From Mobiluncus sp034180645 (GTDB lineage: Bacteria > Actinomycetota > Actinomycetes > Actinomycetales > Actinomycetaceae): a stretch of 64,000 bases of DNA. The position numbers and the translations under genes are program-made. Shown piece after piece: positions 1-7,795 of this stretch. The notes beneath the pieces were generated by a model. The model worked only from the letters and a program-made list of their open reading frames with translations, was not told where the DNA came from and ran no database searches. The stretch is taken from the NCBI RefSeq assembly GCF_034180645.1, contig NZ_JAXFNY010000014.1, positions 1 through 64,000 on the forward strand, read 5' to 3'. Within the stretch, counting starts at the first letter, position 1, and each line of letters opens with the position of its first letter.

Positions 1-1064
1 GATTCCCAGCTGTATCCGCGTGAACGCCCGGCCTGGTCTAAGTATACCAAGGATTATGTGAACTGATTCCCAGCGCTTTTCGAGTGGCTCAGGGACGAAA
101 ACTAAGTATACCAAGGATTATGTGAACTGATTCCCAGCGTCAGCCCGGAATGGCGAAGCCCGTGGATAAGTATACCAAGGATTATGTGAACTGATTCCCA
201 GCTGTCCGGCTATCTTGTCCCGGTGTGTGGTAAGTATACCAAGGATTATGTGAACTGATTCCCAGCGTATCCATCGTGTTATCGAACGGCACGATAAGTA
301 TACCAAGGATTATGTGAACTGATTCCCAGCCACATACAATCCGTAACAGCCCGAAAGATAAGTATACCAAGGATTATGTGAACTGATTCCCAGCGCGCGG
401 CGGTTTTAGAGACAAGAACATTTAAGTATACCAAGGATTATGTGAACTGATTCCCAGCCGATGATTTCGGTGAGTGGCGGTACTATTAAGTATACCAAGG
501 ATTATGTGAACTGATTCCCAGCGTTTGACGGACGTGACCACATAGCCCTATAAGTATACCAAGGATTATGTGAACTGATTCCCAGCCGTGGTTCTGTCAT
601 GATCGCCTTGGATATAAGTATACCAAGGATTATGTGAACTGATTCCCAGCGAGCGCGGACGCTTTCAACTCAGCCTCATAAGTATACCAAGGATTATGTG
701 AACTGATTCCCAGCCCGAACACGGTATCCAGGGCGCCAACTGTAAGTATACCAAGGATTATGTGAACTGATTCCCAGCATGCCCATTGCCTTATTTACCG
801 TTTCAATAAGTATACCAAGGATTATGTGAACTGATTCCCAGCCTTATCGCGGCGGAGGACTGGGACGACCTAAGTATACCAAGGATTATGTGAACTGATT
901 CCCAGCGCCGCGAACCTTTTGAAGAAAGGCCACATAAGTATACCAAGGATTATGTGAACTGATTCCCAGCCCCTGCTTGACGCGGCGTAAAAGCTCCCTA
1001 AGTATACCAAGGATTATGTGAACTGATTCCCAGCTTGCGTCCCACCAGGGGTTTCAAGGGGGTA

Positions 1065-1073
1065 AGTATACCA
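1065..1073 (-). promoter_or_regulatory. Repeat-embedded extended -10 promoter (representative copy)
   Basis: On the minus strand the last bases of every repeat read TGGTATACT, an extended -10 (TGnTATAAT-like) ending two bases before the spacer. Neisseria and Campylobacter type II-C repeats carry an extended -10 at the same place and start each crRNA inside the adjoining spacer. I list the copy in the 1063-1098 repeat; all 17 complete repeats have it. The motif is seen directly; its promoter activity is inferred. Confidence 0.55.
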
Positions 1074-1126
1074 AGGATTATGTGAACTGATTCCCAGCTA
1101 TGGGCGGAGCCGCCGCCGATATGCAA

Positions 1127-1162
1127 TAAGAATATATGAGATTATGCTGAATAATACTCGAC
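1127..1162 (-). repeat. Degenerate terminal CRISPR repeat
   Basis: Exactly 28 nt after the last perfect repeat comes a 36-nt segment that matches the repeat at about 21 of 36 positions. It keeps the first TAAG and the internal GATTATG block. Its phase with the 64-bp period shows it is a true array unit that has decayed. Decayed repeats normally mark the old, leader-distal end of an array, which bears on array polarity. Confidence 0.8.
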
Positions 1163-1253
1163 GGCGCTGGCGGTTACGTATGTATTATCCAGTGAGTGTT
1201 GTGAACCCAACCCCCGGGGAGCCAAAGTATCGGCTTTCGGAAAGGGACAAAAG
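1163..1253. other. Array flank; possible anti-repeat-like segment
   Basis: This 91-bp stretch between the decayed repeat and the lpdA stop codon has no ORF. Around 1180-1217 it carries scattered plus-strand similarity to the repeat: GTAT, CCA and a 7-nt TGTGAAC block in the right order, then a C-rich end. A short hairpin (AGCC, loop, GGCT) follows near 1220-1235. It could be a leader or trailer remnant, another decayed repeat, or an anti-repeat of a tracrRNA. None of these is secure. Confidence 0.3.
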
Positions 1254-2654
1254 TTAGGGGAGCTCCACCATCTTGTGCAGGGAACGGGCCGCTTCCGTGA
1301 TGGTGCCGGAGATGGAGGGGTAAATCGTGAAAGTATTAGCAAACTGATCGACCGTCAGGCGATTCTTAACCGCGAGGGTAAGCGGAAAAATGAACTCCCC
1401 GGCATACTGCAGGCAAATGACTGCCCCGGCGATAGTCCGGGTGCGCCGACGGGCTAACAGTTTCACGAAGCCCTCGTCAATGCCGCGCATCCGGGCGCGA
1501 GCGTTGCGGGCAATCGGGAGCGTCACGCTCACACAATCGACCTCACCGGAATCGACTTGTTTCTGGGTCACTCCCACGGCCGCAATCTCGGGGTTGGTGA
1601 AAATATTGGAGGAGACCTGGTCCAGGTTCAGCGGCTCCACCGCGTCGCCCAAAGCATGCGCAATCGCAATCCTCCCTTGTGCAGAAGCCACTGAAGCGAG
1701 CAAGAACACGCCGGTGCAGTCCCCGGCGGCGTAGATACGATTCGCAGTCGTGCGCGAGACTCGGTCAATCTTAACGAACCCGCGCTCGTCGAGCTCCACA
1801 CCGGCTTCCTCCAGACCCATCTGGTCCGTGTTCGGAATCGCCCCGACCGCCATCAACACGTGAGAACCTTTCAGCTCTCTGCCATCGCTCAACGTGACGA
1901 CCACCCCGTCGTCGACCACGCGGGCAGCTTCGGCTCGGGAGTTGGCGCAGATATTGACCCCGTTCTTGGCGAAGACTTCCTCGATGAGCCGCGCCGCATC
2001 CGGGTCGTCATTGGGCAGCACGTGTTCGCGAGAACTCACCAAGGTGACCTTTACGCCCACCGAGTTGAACGCCGAGGCAAACTCGGCGCCGGTAACGCCC
2101 GAGCCGACCACGATGAGGTGCGACGGAACGGTCTTGAGAGAATAAATCTGTTTCCAAGTCAGGATGCGTTTGCCGTCCGGCATGGCTTTGGGAAGTTTAC
2201 GCGGGCGCGCCCCGGTAGAAACAATGACCGCGTCGGCTTCGAAGCGACGTTCGCCCACCGTCACGATTCGCCGTCCATTATCAGCGGTTTCCGGCGAAAT
2301 CGAGCCGCGTCCGCGAATCAGCTCCACCCCGGCTTCGCTCAGGCGGTGCGTAATCTCGGCGCTTTGTGTCCCCGCCATGCGTCCTACCCGGTCAAAAATA
2401 CCCAGCACGTCAGCCGTGTAGGAGCTGCCTTCCTCCACAATGTTGAGTTCTCCGGCACGCCGCACGTTATCCATCCACACTGAGGAGGCAATCAACGTTT
2501 TCGAAGGAATCACATCGGTGAGAACCGCGGAACCGCCGGGACCCTGTTCCTCAATGAGAATCGTGCGAGCCCCGTGAACACGAGCCTGAGCTGCAGCTTC
2601 GTAGCCGCCAGGACCGCCGCCGATGATAACCACTGTTTGATCTTTACTGGACAT
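1254..2654 (-). CDS. lpdA: NAD(P)H quinone reductase, LpdA type (flavoprotein)
   Basis: A 466-aa class I pyridine nucleotide-disulfide oxidoreductase. An FAD-binding GGGPGGYEAA lies near residues 12-21, a second NAD(P)-binding GSGVTGAEFASA mid-protein, and a dimerisation domain at the C-terminus. The usual GGTCxNxGCxPSK redox-disulfide motif is replaced by GGSAVLTDVIPSK, so both catalytic cysteines are gone. The C-terminal His-Glu dyad region reads YPSISGTITEA. These losses match mycobacterial LpdA (Rv3303c), which reduces quinones and is not a lipoamide dehydrogenase. It is a single gene, expected to be cytosolic, facing the CRISPR array at its 3' end. Confidence 0.88.
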   Translation of the reverse strand: MSSKDQTVVIIGGGPGGYEAAAQARVHGARTILIEEQGPGGSAVLTDVIPSKTLIASSVWMDNVRRAGELNIVEEGSSYTADVLGIFDRVGRMAGTQSAEITHRLSEAGVELIRGRGSISPETADNGRRIVTVGERRFEADAVIVSTGARPRKLPKAMPDGKRILTWKQIYSLKTVPSHLIVVGSGVTGAEFASAFNSVGVKVTLVSSREHVLPNDDPDAARLIEEVFAKNGVNICANSRAEAARVVDDGVVVTLSDGRELKGSHVLMAVGAIPNTDQMGLEEAGVELDERGFVKIDRVSRTTANRIYAAGDCTGVFLLASVASAQGRIAIAHALGDAVEPLNLDQVSSNIFTNPEIAAVGVTQKQVDSGEVDCVSVTLPIARNARARMRGIDEGFVKLLARRRTRTIAGAVICLQYAGEFIFPLTLAVKNRLTVDQFANTFTIYPSISGTITEAARSLHKMVELP

Positions 2655-2941
2655 GGTTTCATTGTCTCAAAAATCAAATGCGTGCGTGGCGCCAAACCGC
2701 GCAAACCTGTTTGACGGGGTGGTAATCCAGACAAGCGCTAGGCTTTGGATTTTTCGGTATTTTGAGTGCTGATTGTAAAGGTACGTGCATGAGCGACCGA
2801 TTTCAGGGTGGGAGTTGTATTTTTGCCGACATCATATTTTGTAAAGATGCAGGTGAGAGTAATTTGGGTTTTAAAGAATCGGGTGCGAGTGAAGTGAAAT
2901 CGGTCCTTCGTGCAACTTGTCTCTGATTCAGGCGCTAGAGA

Positions 2942-3052
2942 GTCCGGGTGCTTGCAATCCGCCGTTTTCACGGCGGCTTGCGCACCCTCCCTCGTTTTGT
3001 CACTAGGTCCGGGTGCTTGCAATCCGCCGTTTTCACGGCGGATTGCGCACCC
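2942..3052. repeat. Two tandem 46-bp palindromic repeats
   Basis: The units at 2942-2987 and 3007-3052 are identical except for one base (45 of 46). Each folds on itself: GGGTGC, two extra T, then GCAATCCGCCGT pair with ACGGCGG(A/C)TTGCGCACCC around a TTTC loop. A palindrome this regular that recurs in one spacer is typical of a dispersed intergenic repeat family (REP/BIME-like). Whether it recurs elsewhere in the genome cannot be seen here. Confidence 0.8.
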
Positions 3053-3111
3053 CTTAGCCGAAGCGGCAAATGCCTTGCGGCTTTTTCGTGGCGGGCTTTG
3101 CCCGCCGCGCG

Positions 3112-3167
3112 CCTCTCTCAACAAGCCGCTTACGTAAGCAAGCTTACGACGCGCTTGTCGAGAGAGG
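3112..3167. repeat. Long imperfect inverted repeat
   Basis: The 15-nt arm at 3112-3126 (CCTCTCTCAACAAGC) pairs with 3153-3167 at 14 of 15 positions. The loop carries nested TACGTA and AAGCTT palindromes. It lies between the 46-bp palindromes and the tRNA-His terminator and is probably part of the same intergenic repeat cluster. Confidence 0.65.
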
Positions 3168-3191
3168 CTCCGCCTGCTGCGCAGGCACGAA

Positions 3192-3225
3192 AACGCCGGT
3201 CAAGGCATGCGCCTTGACCGGCGTT
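3192..3225 (-). terminator. Rho-independent terminator of tRNA-His
   Basis: A perfect 15-bp stem (3192-3206 with 3211-3225) has an ATGC loop. On the minus strand TTTT follows immediately inside the base of the stem. It begins at the last base of the tRNA-His CCA end, so it ends the tRNA transcript. Confidence 0.8.
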
Positions 3226-3300
3226 GGGGTGGCTGACGAGATTCGAACTCGCGACATCCTGAACCACAATCAGGTGCTCTACCACTGAACTACAGCCACC
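3225..3300 (-). tRNA. tRNA-His (anticodon GTG)
   Basis: The minus strand starts GGTGGCTGTAGTTCAGTGG. It has an anticodon loop with GTG, a T-arm GTTCGAATC and an encoded CCA. The acceptor is eight base pairs, counting the extra G at -1 pairing with C73, which is diagnostic for histidine tRNA. Confidence 0.97.
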
Positions 3301-3431
3301 ATCGCTTGCGAAAAGCAACCCCACTATCGTACCGGATTTTGGCGCCCAGGCGAAACTCGTGCCCCGCCTACTGAGGAATCCGCCATTGGCGGCAACCTCA
3401 CCGAACGTGCTTGTGCGCAAACACCATCCGT

Positions 3432-4052
3432 TTACTTGAAAGGCGAAGTCTGCACAATCCGGGCGGCCGCGGCCTGCAGTTCCTCCGTGCTGGGGCCCTC
3501 GCCCGCCGGCATCAGCACCGAACGGTAATAGCGCAGCTCATTGAGTGAATCGATGATGTCTCCCAAAGCCCGGTGATTGCCGGTCTTTTCAGGAGCCAAA
3601 CCGTAAACCTTCGGATACCAGCGCATCGCCAGCTCTTTCAAGGTGGACACGTCAATAATCCGGTAGTGCAGCCAGTTGATGAGTTCCGGCATCTGTTTCG
3701 CCAGGAACGCTTTATCAGAATGCACTGAATTACCTGCCAGCTGCGCTTTTCCGGGTTCGGGGACATAACGTTTCACGTACTCCAAAACTTGGCGGCCGGC
3801 TTCCTGAACGCTCAAACCACCGTCAAGCTCGGCCAGCAGTCCCGACTTAGTGTGCATTTCACGCACGAATTCCCCCATGTGATTCATTGCGGTGGCACTG
3901 GGCTTTATCAGCAAATCAATACCAGAATCCAGCGGGTTCAATTCGGCGTCCGTGACGATCACGGCAACTTCAATCAGCTCGTCAACGTCCAAATCGAGCC
4001 CGGTCATCTCGCAGTCAATCCACACCAAAGAGTCGGTTTTTTTGTTTCCCAT
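3432..4052 (-). CDS. orn: Oligoribonuclease
   Basis: A 206-aa 3'-5' exoribonuclease of the DnaQ/DEDDh fold that degrades 2-5-nt RNAs (nanoRNA, pGpG) to mononucleotides in the cytosol. Motif ExoI is WIDCEMTGLDL near the N-terminus; ExoII includes the conserved GNSVHSDKAF; ExoIII is NHRALGDI with the catalytic His and Asp. The length is normal for the family. It is followed in the same direction by tRNA-His about 130 bp downstream. Confidence 0.96.
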   Translation of the reverse strand: MGNKKTDSLVWIDCEMTGLDLDVDELIEVAVIVTDAELNPLDSGIDLLIKPSATAMNHMGEFVREMHTKSGLLAELDGGLSVQEAGRQVLEYVKRYVPEPGKAQLAGNSVHSDKAFLAKQMPELINWLHYRIIDVSTLKELAMRWYPKVYGLAPEKTGNHRALGDIIDSLNELRYYRSVLMPAGEGPSTEELQAAAARIVQTSPFK

Positions 4053-4117
4053 ACTGTACTAATCTCCCATTCATTAATCGTATCCGGCGGCGAAATTTTC
4101 ACCCACCGACCAAAGGC

Positions 4118-5329
4118 TCAGTTGCTTTCGTCATATAAGAATCGCTGCAAAATCGCGTCAAGATCCACCATCGAAACCGCTTTCGCCATGGCGCCGCGCA
4201 GGGGAGCAGACGAACCCAAGGCGCTCAAATGCAAGGTGGCGTCGGCTGCGCAATCGGGCAGGGCGATTTCGTTAATGGTCTCACGAACCTGGTTTAAGAA
4301 AGCCTCGCCCGCATAGGACAGCTCACCACCGATGACAATCATCTTTGGGTTTAAGATGTTGCACACTTGTGCCAGTACGTAGCCGATAGCGCGGGCGGCC
4401 TCGTGAATGCGTCGAGTAGCACGCACATCGCCTTCCTCGATGAGTCGATAGAGGTCATTCAATGTGTGCACCGGCATCCCCAGGCTGCGCAGCGAAGCCA
4501 TAATCGCACTGGCAGAGGCCGTCATCTCCAGACAACCGCTGCCACCGCACTTGCACAACTCATGATGGTTCGGAATCGGGAGGTGCCCGATTTCACCTGA
4601 AATCCCGCCGGTTCCGTACAGGATTTTGCCTCCTGCCATGATGCCCGCGCCGATACCGGAAGAGGCCTCAATATAGACGAAATCATCGACGTCCTTCGCG
4701 GCTCCCCACATGTGCTCAGCCAAAGCACCGGCATTCGCGTCATTTTCAGTCAGAATCGGGAAAGGAGAAACCTCTTGGGCAATGTCCTCCAGGTTGATTC
4801 CGCTAAGCCCCGGAATCATAGCGGTGTAGTTGGACAAGCGGCCATCCGAACGAACCGCGTCGGCAACGACGATGCAGCCAGCCACAATCTGAGCATTTTT
4901 TAGCCCCTTGGCGGCCATCATCGAGTCAAACAGGTCAACCGCCATTTCCTTGTTGATGTCGGCGGTAGTTTCGGGCGGCAGCGGGATGACTCGCGTGTCT
5001 ACAATCTCGTGATCCAGGGTAACAATCCCAACCCGCACCTGTTCGCGTTCCAGCGACACGCCCATGGCATAGCCAATATTAGGGGCAAACGCAATCGTGT
5101 TGCCGCGCCGGCCGGAAGCGGCTTCTGCCAGGCGTAAAATCTCGGCTTCAGTCAGTTCGCGAACGATGTTAGACACGGTTGCTGGAGCCAGCCCGGTGCG
5201 GCGGCTGATCTCGGCCTGAGATATCCCCCCCGCATCGATAATGGCAGCTAAAACGCGCTTTTGGTTTGCTACGCGCAGTGATGAAGGGGAACCGGGGCCT
5301 ACAAGGTTTTCCATAGTCACGAGCCCCAT
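4118..5329 (-). CDS. ROK-family transcriptional regulator (NagC/Mlc-like)
   Basis: A 403-aa protein with an N-terminal winged HTH (SQAEISRRTGLAPATVSNIV, about residues 36-57) and a ROK sugar-kinase fold. The C-terminal half has the zinc-binding cluster GHLPIPNHHELCKCGGSGC. Such proteins are usually sugar-responsive repressors. The sugar cannot be read from the sequence; no sugar-uptake operon is adjacent, although an EIIC-like gene lies 12 kb away. ATG 5329 has a GGA-rich sequence at long spacing; ATG 5314 is an alternative start. Confidence 0.88.
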   Translation of the reverse strand: MGLVTMENLVGPGSPSSLRVANQKRVLAAIIDAGGISQAEISRRTGLAPATVSNIVRELTEAEILRLAEAASGRRGNTIAFAPNIGYAMGVSLEREQVRVGIVTLDHEIVDTRVIPLPPETTADINKEMAVDLFDSMMAAKGLKNAQIVAGCIVVADAVRSDGRLSNYTAMIPGLSGINLEDIAQEVSPFPILTENDANAGALAEHMWGAAKDVDDFVYIEASSGIGAGIMAGGKILYGTGGISGEIGHLPIPNHHELCKCGGSGCLEMTASASAIMASLRSLGMPVHTLNDLYRLIEEGDVRATRRIHEAARAIGYVLAQVCNILNPKMIVIGGELSYAGEAFLNQVRETINEIALPDCAADATLHLSALGSSAPLRGAMAKAVSMVDLDAILQRFLYDESN

Positions 5330-5400
5330 TTTAGTAATTTTTTTCCTTTAAAAGGTTAGCCTTCCCCAGCAAATACACCTTTGGCTTCGTTTGTGTGCTA

Positions 5401-5475
5401 GCGCCCTCGGTGGGACTCGAACCCACATTGGGCGGTTTTTTAGACCGTTGCTATTCCGCTAAAAAGTCGAGTTTT
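5401..5475 (-). pseudogene. attL with tRNA-Arg 3' remnant
   Basis: The first 27 bp are identical to the 3' end of intact tRNA-Arg at 12348. Similarity then continues in patches (GACCGTTGCT against GGCCGTTGCT, and a D-arm-like TAGC block), but the acceptor 5' strand and D-loop are broken and the anticodon loop reads CTAAAAA. It is therefore a non-functional tRNA-like remnant left at the distal junction. Confidence 0.8.
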
Positions 5476-5549
5476 CGTTGGTATTCCTTGCAAATGCCAT
5501 ATTTCCATGATACTGTAGAAACACGTTAAAACGCAAGATTTTACGGTGG

Positions 5550-5571
5550 CTTATGTCCTGTGTATGTCCTG
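5550..5571 (+). repeat. Left integrase arm-type site
   Basis: A 22-bp block is made of two tandem TATGTCCTG units. The same block, with one base changed, lies at 12267-12288 in the same orientation inside the other end of the element. Placement 120-150 bp from the att core on the left and about 60 bp on the right fits arm sites for a tyrosine integrase and excisionase. Confidence 0.7.
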
Positions 5572-5607
5572 CGAAAACCGGACTTTTGAGCAGCAAGGAG
5601 CGGAAAA

Positions 5608-6891
5608 GTGGCGGGCAAGGTCAGAAAAAACAGCTTTGGAAACGTGGATAAACGCCCCTCTGGCAATTATCGAGCGCGATACGCTAACCCGCGCTACGGG
5701 CTAGACGATAGCGAACCGCAATACATTAGCAGGACTTTCACCCATAAAACCAGCGCTCACGACTGGCTACACCAACAGAAAGCAGACATAGACCGGAATG
5801 TTTGGTTATCCCCCCTGCAAGCCCAGCAGCGCCTAGAACAAGAACGCCGGGAACGGGAAAGCAGTGAACGCAGTTTCGCTAGCTATGCGACCCAGTGGCT
5901 AGAGTTCAAGAAAACCGACTGGAAAAACAGTACGTCAGCCAGATATGAATGTGTTTTCCGTGACTATGTGTTGCCATATTGGGGCAAGCGGACAATCAGA
6001 GGAATAACTAAAGCTGACGTGCGCACCTGGATAGCCAAAGGCATCTCTAAAACAGACAAAGACGGTAAACAAGTCACCTATCCGAATAGCGCTAAGAAAG
6101 CCTATGAAATGTTCCGTGGCATTATGCTAGCCGCCGAATCAGATGAAGTAATCGACCGTGCACCATTAACCCCGGACATGATAAAGGTGCTGATTAAAAA
6201 CGAACGTGAGTCACCTAACAGGCGTTCGCAGCGTGCCCTGACAGGCGAAGAACTCCACCTACTGGCGTACGGCAAAGACACTATAAACCAGGACGGCGAA
6301 AAGGTTCATATCAAAGGCTTACCCCCGCAATACGCCCTGTTTACCCTGTTTATGGCAGTCACCGGGCTACGTATCGGGGAGGCTGTAGCGCTACGCCGTA
6401 GTGACTTCAATTTCAAAACCAACACTTTCAAGGTTTCCAGGCAGTACACGCGCAACCAGATAGACACCCCTAAAACGAAAACCAGCGCTAGAACCATGCA
6501 AATGGCAGACGAACTAGCCGAAATGATGAAACAACACCTAGCAGCGCTACCGATGACCGGGAAAGACGGCCTAGTATTCCCCGGGAAAAACGGGGGTTTT
6601 ATCGTCAGTAATTCTTATATTGAATCCCTGGACTATGCCACCAAACGCCTAGGGTTGGAAAAGTTCAGACCGCACGATTTACGCCGTACAGCGATAACTA
6701 ATCTGCTGCAACAGGGCGTGTCGTTGAAAGACGTGCAAGACTTTTCCAGGCACGAAACACCCTCTCTCGTGTTACGCTACGCACAGGCGAACACGGCACA
6801 ACACAAAGCGACCGCAACTATCGCATTCCAGGCCGCGCTAGCCACTACAGACAGCAACGTAACCCAGCTACCAACCGCGGCGAACAACTAG
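5608..6891 (+). CDS. int: Tyrosine recombinase / integrase
   Basis: A 427-aa phage-type integrase. An N-terminal arm-binding region (about residues 10-60, GNYRARYANP) and a SAM-like core-binding domain (about 90-185) precede the catalytic domain. The catalytic set is R255 (GLRIGE), H356 and R359 (RPHDLRR), H382 (SRHETPS) and nucleophile Y391 (LRYAQ). GTG 5608 is preceded by AAGGAGCGG. It lies 180 bp from attL with the left arm site just upstream. High use of CTA codons marks it as foreign to the flanking genes. Confidence 0.97.
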   Translation: MAGKVRKNSFGNVDKRPSGNYRARYANPRYGLDDSEPQYISRTFTHKTSAHDWLHQQKADIDRNVWLSPLQAQQRLEQERRERESSERSFASYATQWLEFKKTDWKNSTSARYECVFRDYVLPYWGKRTIRGITKADVRTWIAKGISKTDKDGKQVTYPNSAKKAYEMFRGIMLAAESDEVIDRAPLTPDMIKVLIKNERESPNRRSQRALTGEELHLLAYGKDTINQDGEKVHIKGLPPQYALFTLFMAVTGLRIGEAVALRRSDFNFKTNTFKVSRQYTRNQIDTPKTKTSARTMQMADELAEMMKQHLAALPMTGKDGLVFPGKNGGFIVSNSYIESLDYATKRLGLEKFRPHDLRRTAITNLLQQGVSLKDVQDFSRHETPSLVLRYAQANTAQHKATATIAFQAALATTDSNVTQLPTAANN

Positions 6892-6904
6892 AGAATGAAG
6901 GACG

Positions 6905-7543
6905 ATGGAGTATTCAACGATAACCCTTGTGCATAGTTACAAGGACAGGGAAAACACGTGGCATTTTAAGCACGGAAAAACAGTCATAGCGACCTTGAAA
7001 AAGCTTACAGCACTATACCCAAATGAAGAGGTGGGAATGTTCAGGGATGGGGAAATTTTTGAAGTATATCAGTTGCCTATAGAGATTGAACCTGTGCCTG
7101 GATTGTCGGAGTTGGCAAAAACCCCACGGTTAGAGACGCTAAAAACAGCCTCAGAGCTAAATCCAGACCTGACAGAATACGTTGCGGAACTGTTAGCGAA
7201 ACAAGAAACGTGGATACCGAGAACCGGGGGCAAACAACCAACCCAGGAAGCAGGCAATTGGGGTTATGAACGTAAGAGAATGCCGCCAAGGTATTCAACG
7301 CTCACCAAGCAGAGAGAGAAGATCCAAGCAAGACTATTTGATGACGGGCTAGACCGGGCAAAAGTATCAGTGACCGTACCCGATTATGGAACCGTCGATT
7401 TTGACTTGCAAACGGTAGATACCCTGCACGTCACCTGTAAATGTGGGTTTGAAGTAATCCACCCTTTAGACGAATACAGAACGCGAATGATGGAAGATTA
7501 CGGGAAAATCTACGCACAAGAACGCGAAATACCGCTTTTCTAA
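6905..7543 (+). CDS. Unknown 212-aa element protein (possible cargo)
   Basis: I do not recognise this protein. It starts 13 bp after int with a GAAGGA ribosome site and is probably co-transcribed with it. The N-terminal 70 residues look like a small beta-rich domain (TITLVHSYKDRENTWHF), the middle is charged and helical, and the C-terminal part has a CKC motif followed by a conserved-looking acidic/aromatic tail. No signal peptide or membrane segment is visible. Sitting between int and the replication block, it occupies a position where integrative elements often carry accessory or defence genes, but no function can be assigned. Confidence 0.8.
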   Translation: MEYSTITLVHSYKDRENTWHFKHGKTVIATLKKLTALYPNEEVGMFRDGEIFEVYQLPIEIEPVPGLSELAKTPRLETLKTASELNPDLTEYVAELLAKQETWIPRTGGKQPTQEAGNWGYERKRMPPRYSTLTKQREKIQARLFDDGLDRAKVSVTVPDYGTVDFDLQTVDTLHVTCKCGFEVIHPLDEYRTRMMEDYGKIYAQEREIPLF

Positions 7544-7575
7544 ACACGCGAAACAACATTGGTGTAATATAAGAA

Positions 7576-7687
7576 CGTAACCGCGTAACCCGGTGGCGGA
7601 AACTAACCGGGCGTGCTCATAAAATCGCGTGGCACGAACCCCCCAGCGTAACCGCGTAACCCGGTGGCGGAAACTAACCGGGCGTGC
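7576..7687. repeat. Two perfect 41-bp direct repeats with hairpins
   Basis: Copies at 7576-7616 and 7647-7687 are identical over 41 bp, 71 bp apart. Each contains a CCCGGT...ACCGGG hairpin with an 11-nt loop (GGCGGAAACTA) and is followed by a run of C preceded by GAA. They fill the gap between the int operon and the excisionase gene. This could be an iteron-like origin, a regulator-binding region or a small structured RNA. Confidence 0.85.
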
Positions 7688-7795
7688 CTTTCAGCGCATG
7701 AACCCCCCCTAATGACGGGTGAAGTGTGCGCATTTTCGGCAATCTAGCAAGCATCTATCATTAGGTGTTCTTTTGCGCACGCGGAATGCAGAACA

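Larger units (their letters stand above)
1..1162 (-). CRISPR. Type II-C-like CRISPR array (truncated by window start)
   Basis: A 36-bp repeat (plus strand starts TAAGTATACC and ends GATTCCCAGC) recurs at 39, 103, 167 and so on to 1063, always 64 bp apart. That makes 17 complete repeats, a 10-nt partial repeat at 1-10, and 18 unique 28-nt spacers. Read on the minus strand the repeat starts GCTGGGAATCAGTTC, which resembles the type II-C repeat of Corynebacterium diphtheriae as I recall it. Spacer plus repeat in minus sense is the expected Cas9 crRNA order, so I assign the minus strand. No cas1, cas2, cas9 or clear tracrRNA lies in the window; if present they should be left of position 1. The complete repeats look identical, which suggests recent or maintained activity. 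Confidence 0.98.
2655..3191. other. Palindrome-rich intergenic region without genes
   Basis: There are no credible ORFs in this 537-bp gap between lpdA and tRNA-His. From about 2940 onward it is a succession of inverted repeats, including two near-identical 46-bp units and a long imperfect hairpin (listed separately). From 2655 to 2940 I see no specific structure beyond the lpdA promoter region. Confidence 0.7.

Noticed and set aside
118..370. ORFs read through the CRISPR array
   Set aside because: They arise from the 36-bp repeat read in frame across spacers and have no ribosome site; not genes.
1860..2483. Long ORFs antisense to lpdA, and similar ORFs antisense to malQ, pepN, folC and smc
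   Set aside because: They mirror high-GC coding regions on the other strand, lack start signals and have implausible protein composition.
5428..5475. A functional second tRNA at the left junction (anticodon loop CTAAAAA)
   Set aside because: The acceptor 5' strand and D-arm do not form; it is a remnant of tRNA-Arg, not a working tRNA.
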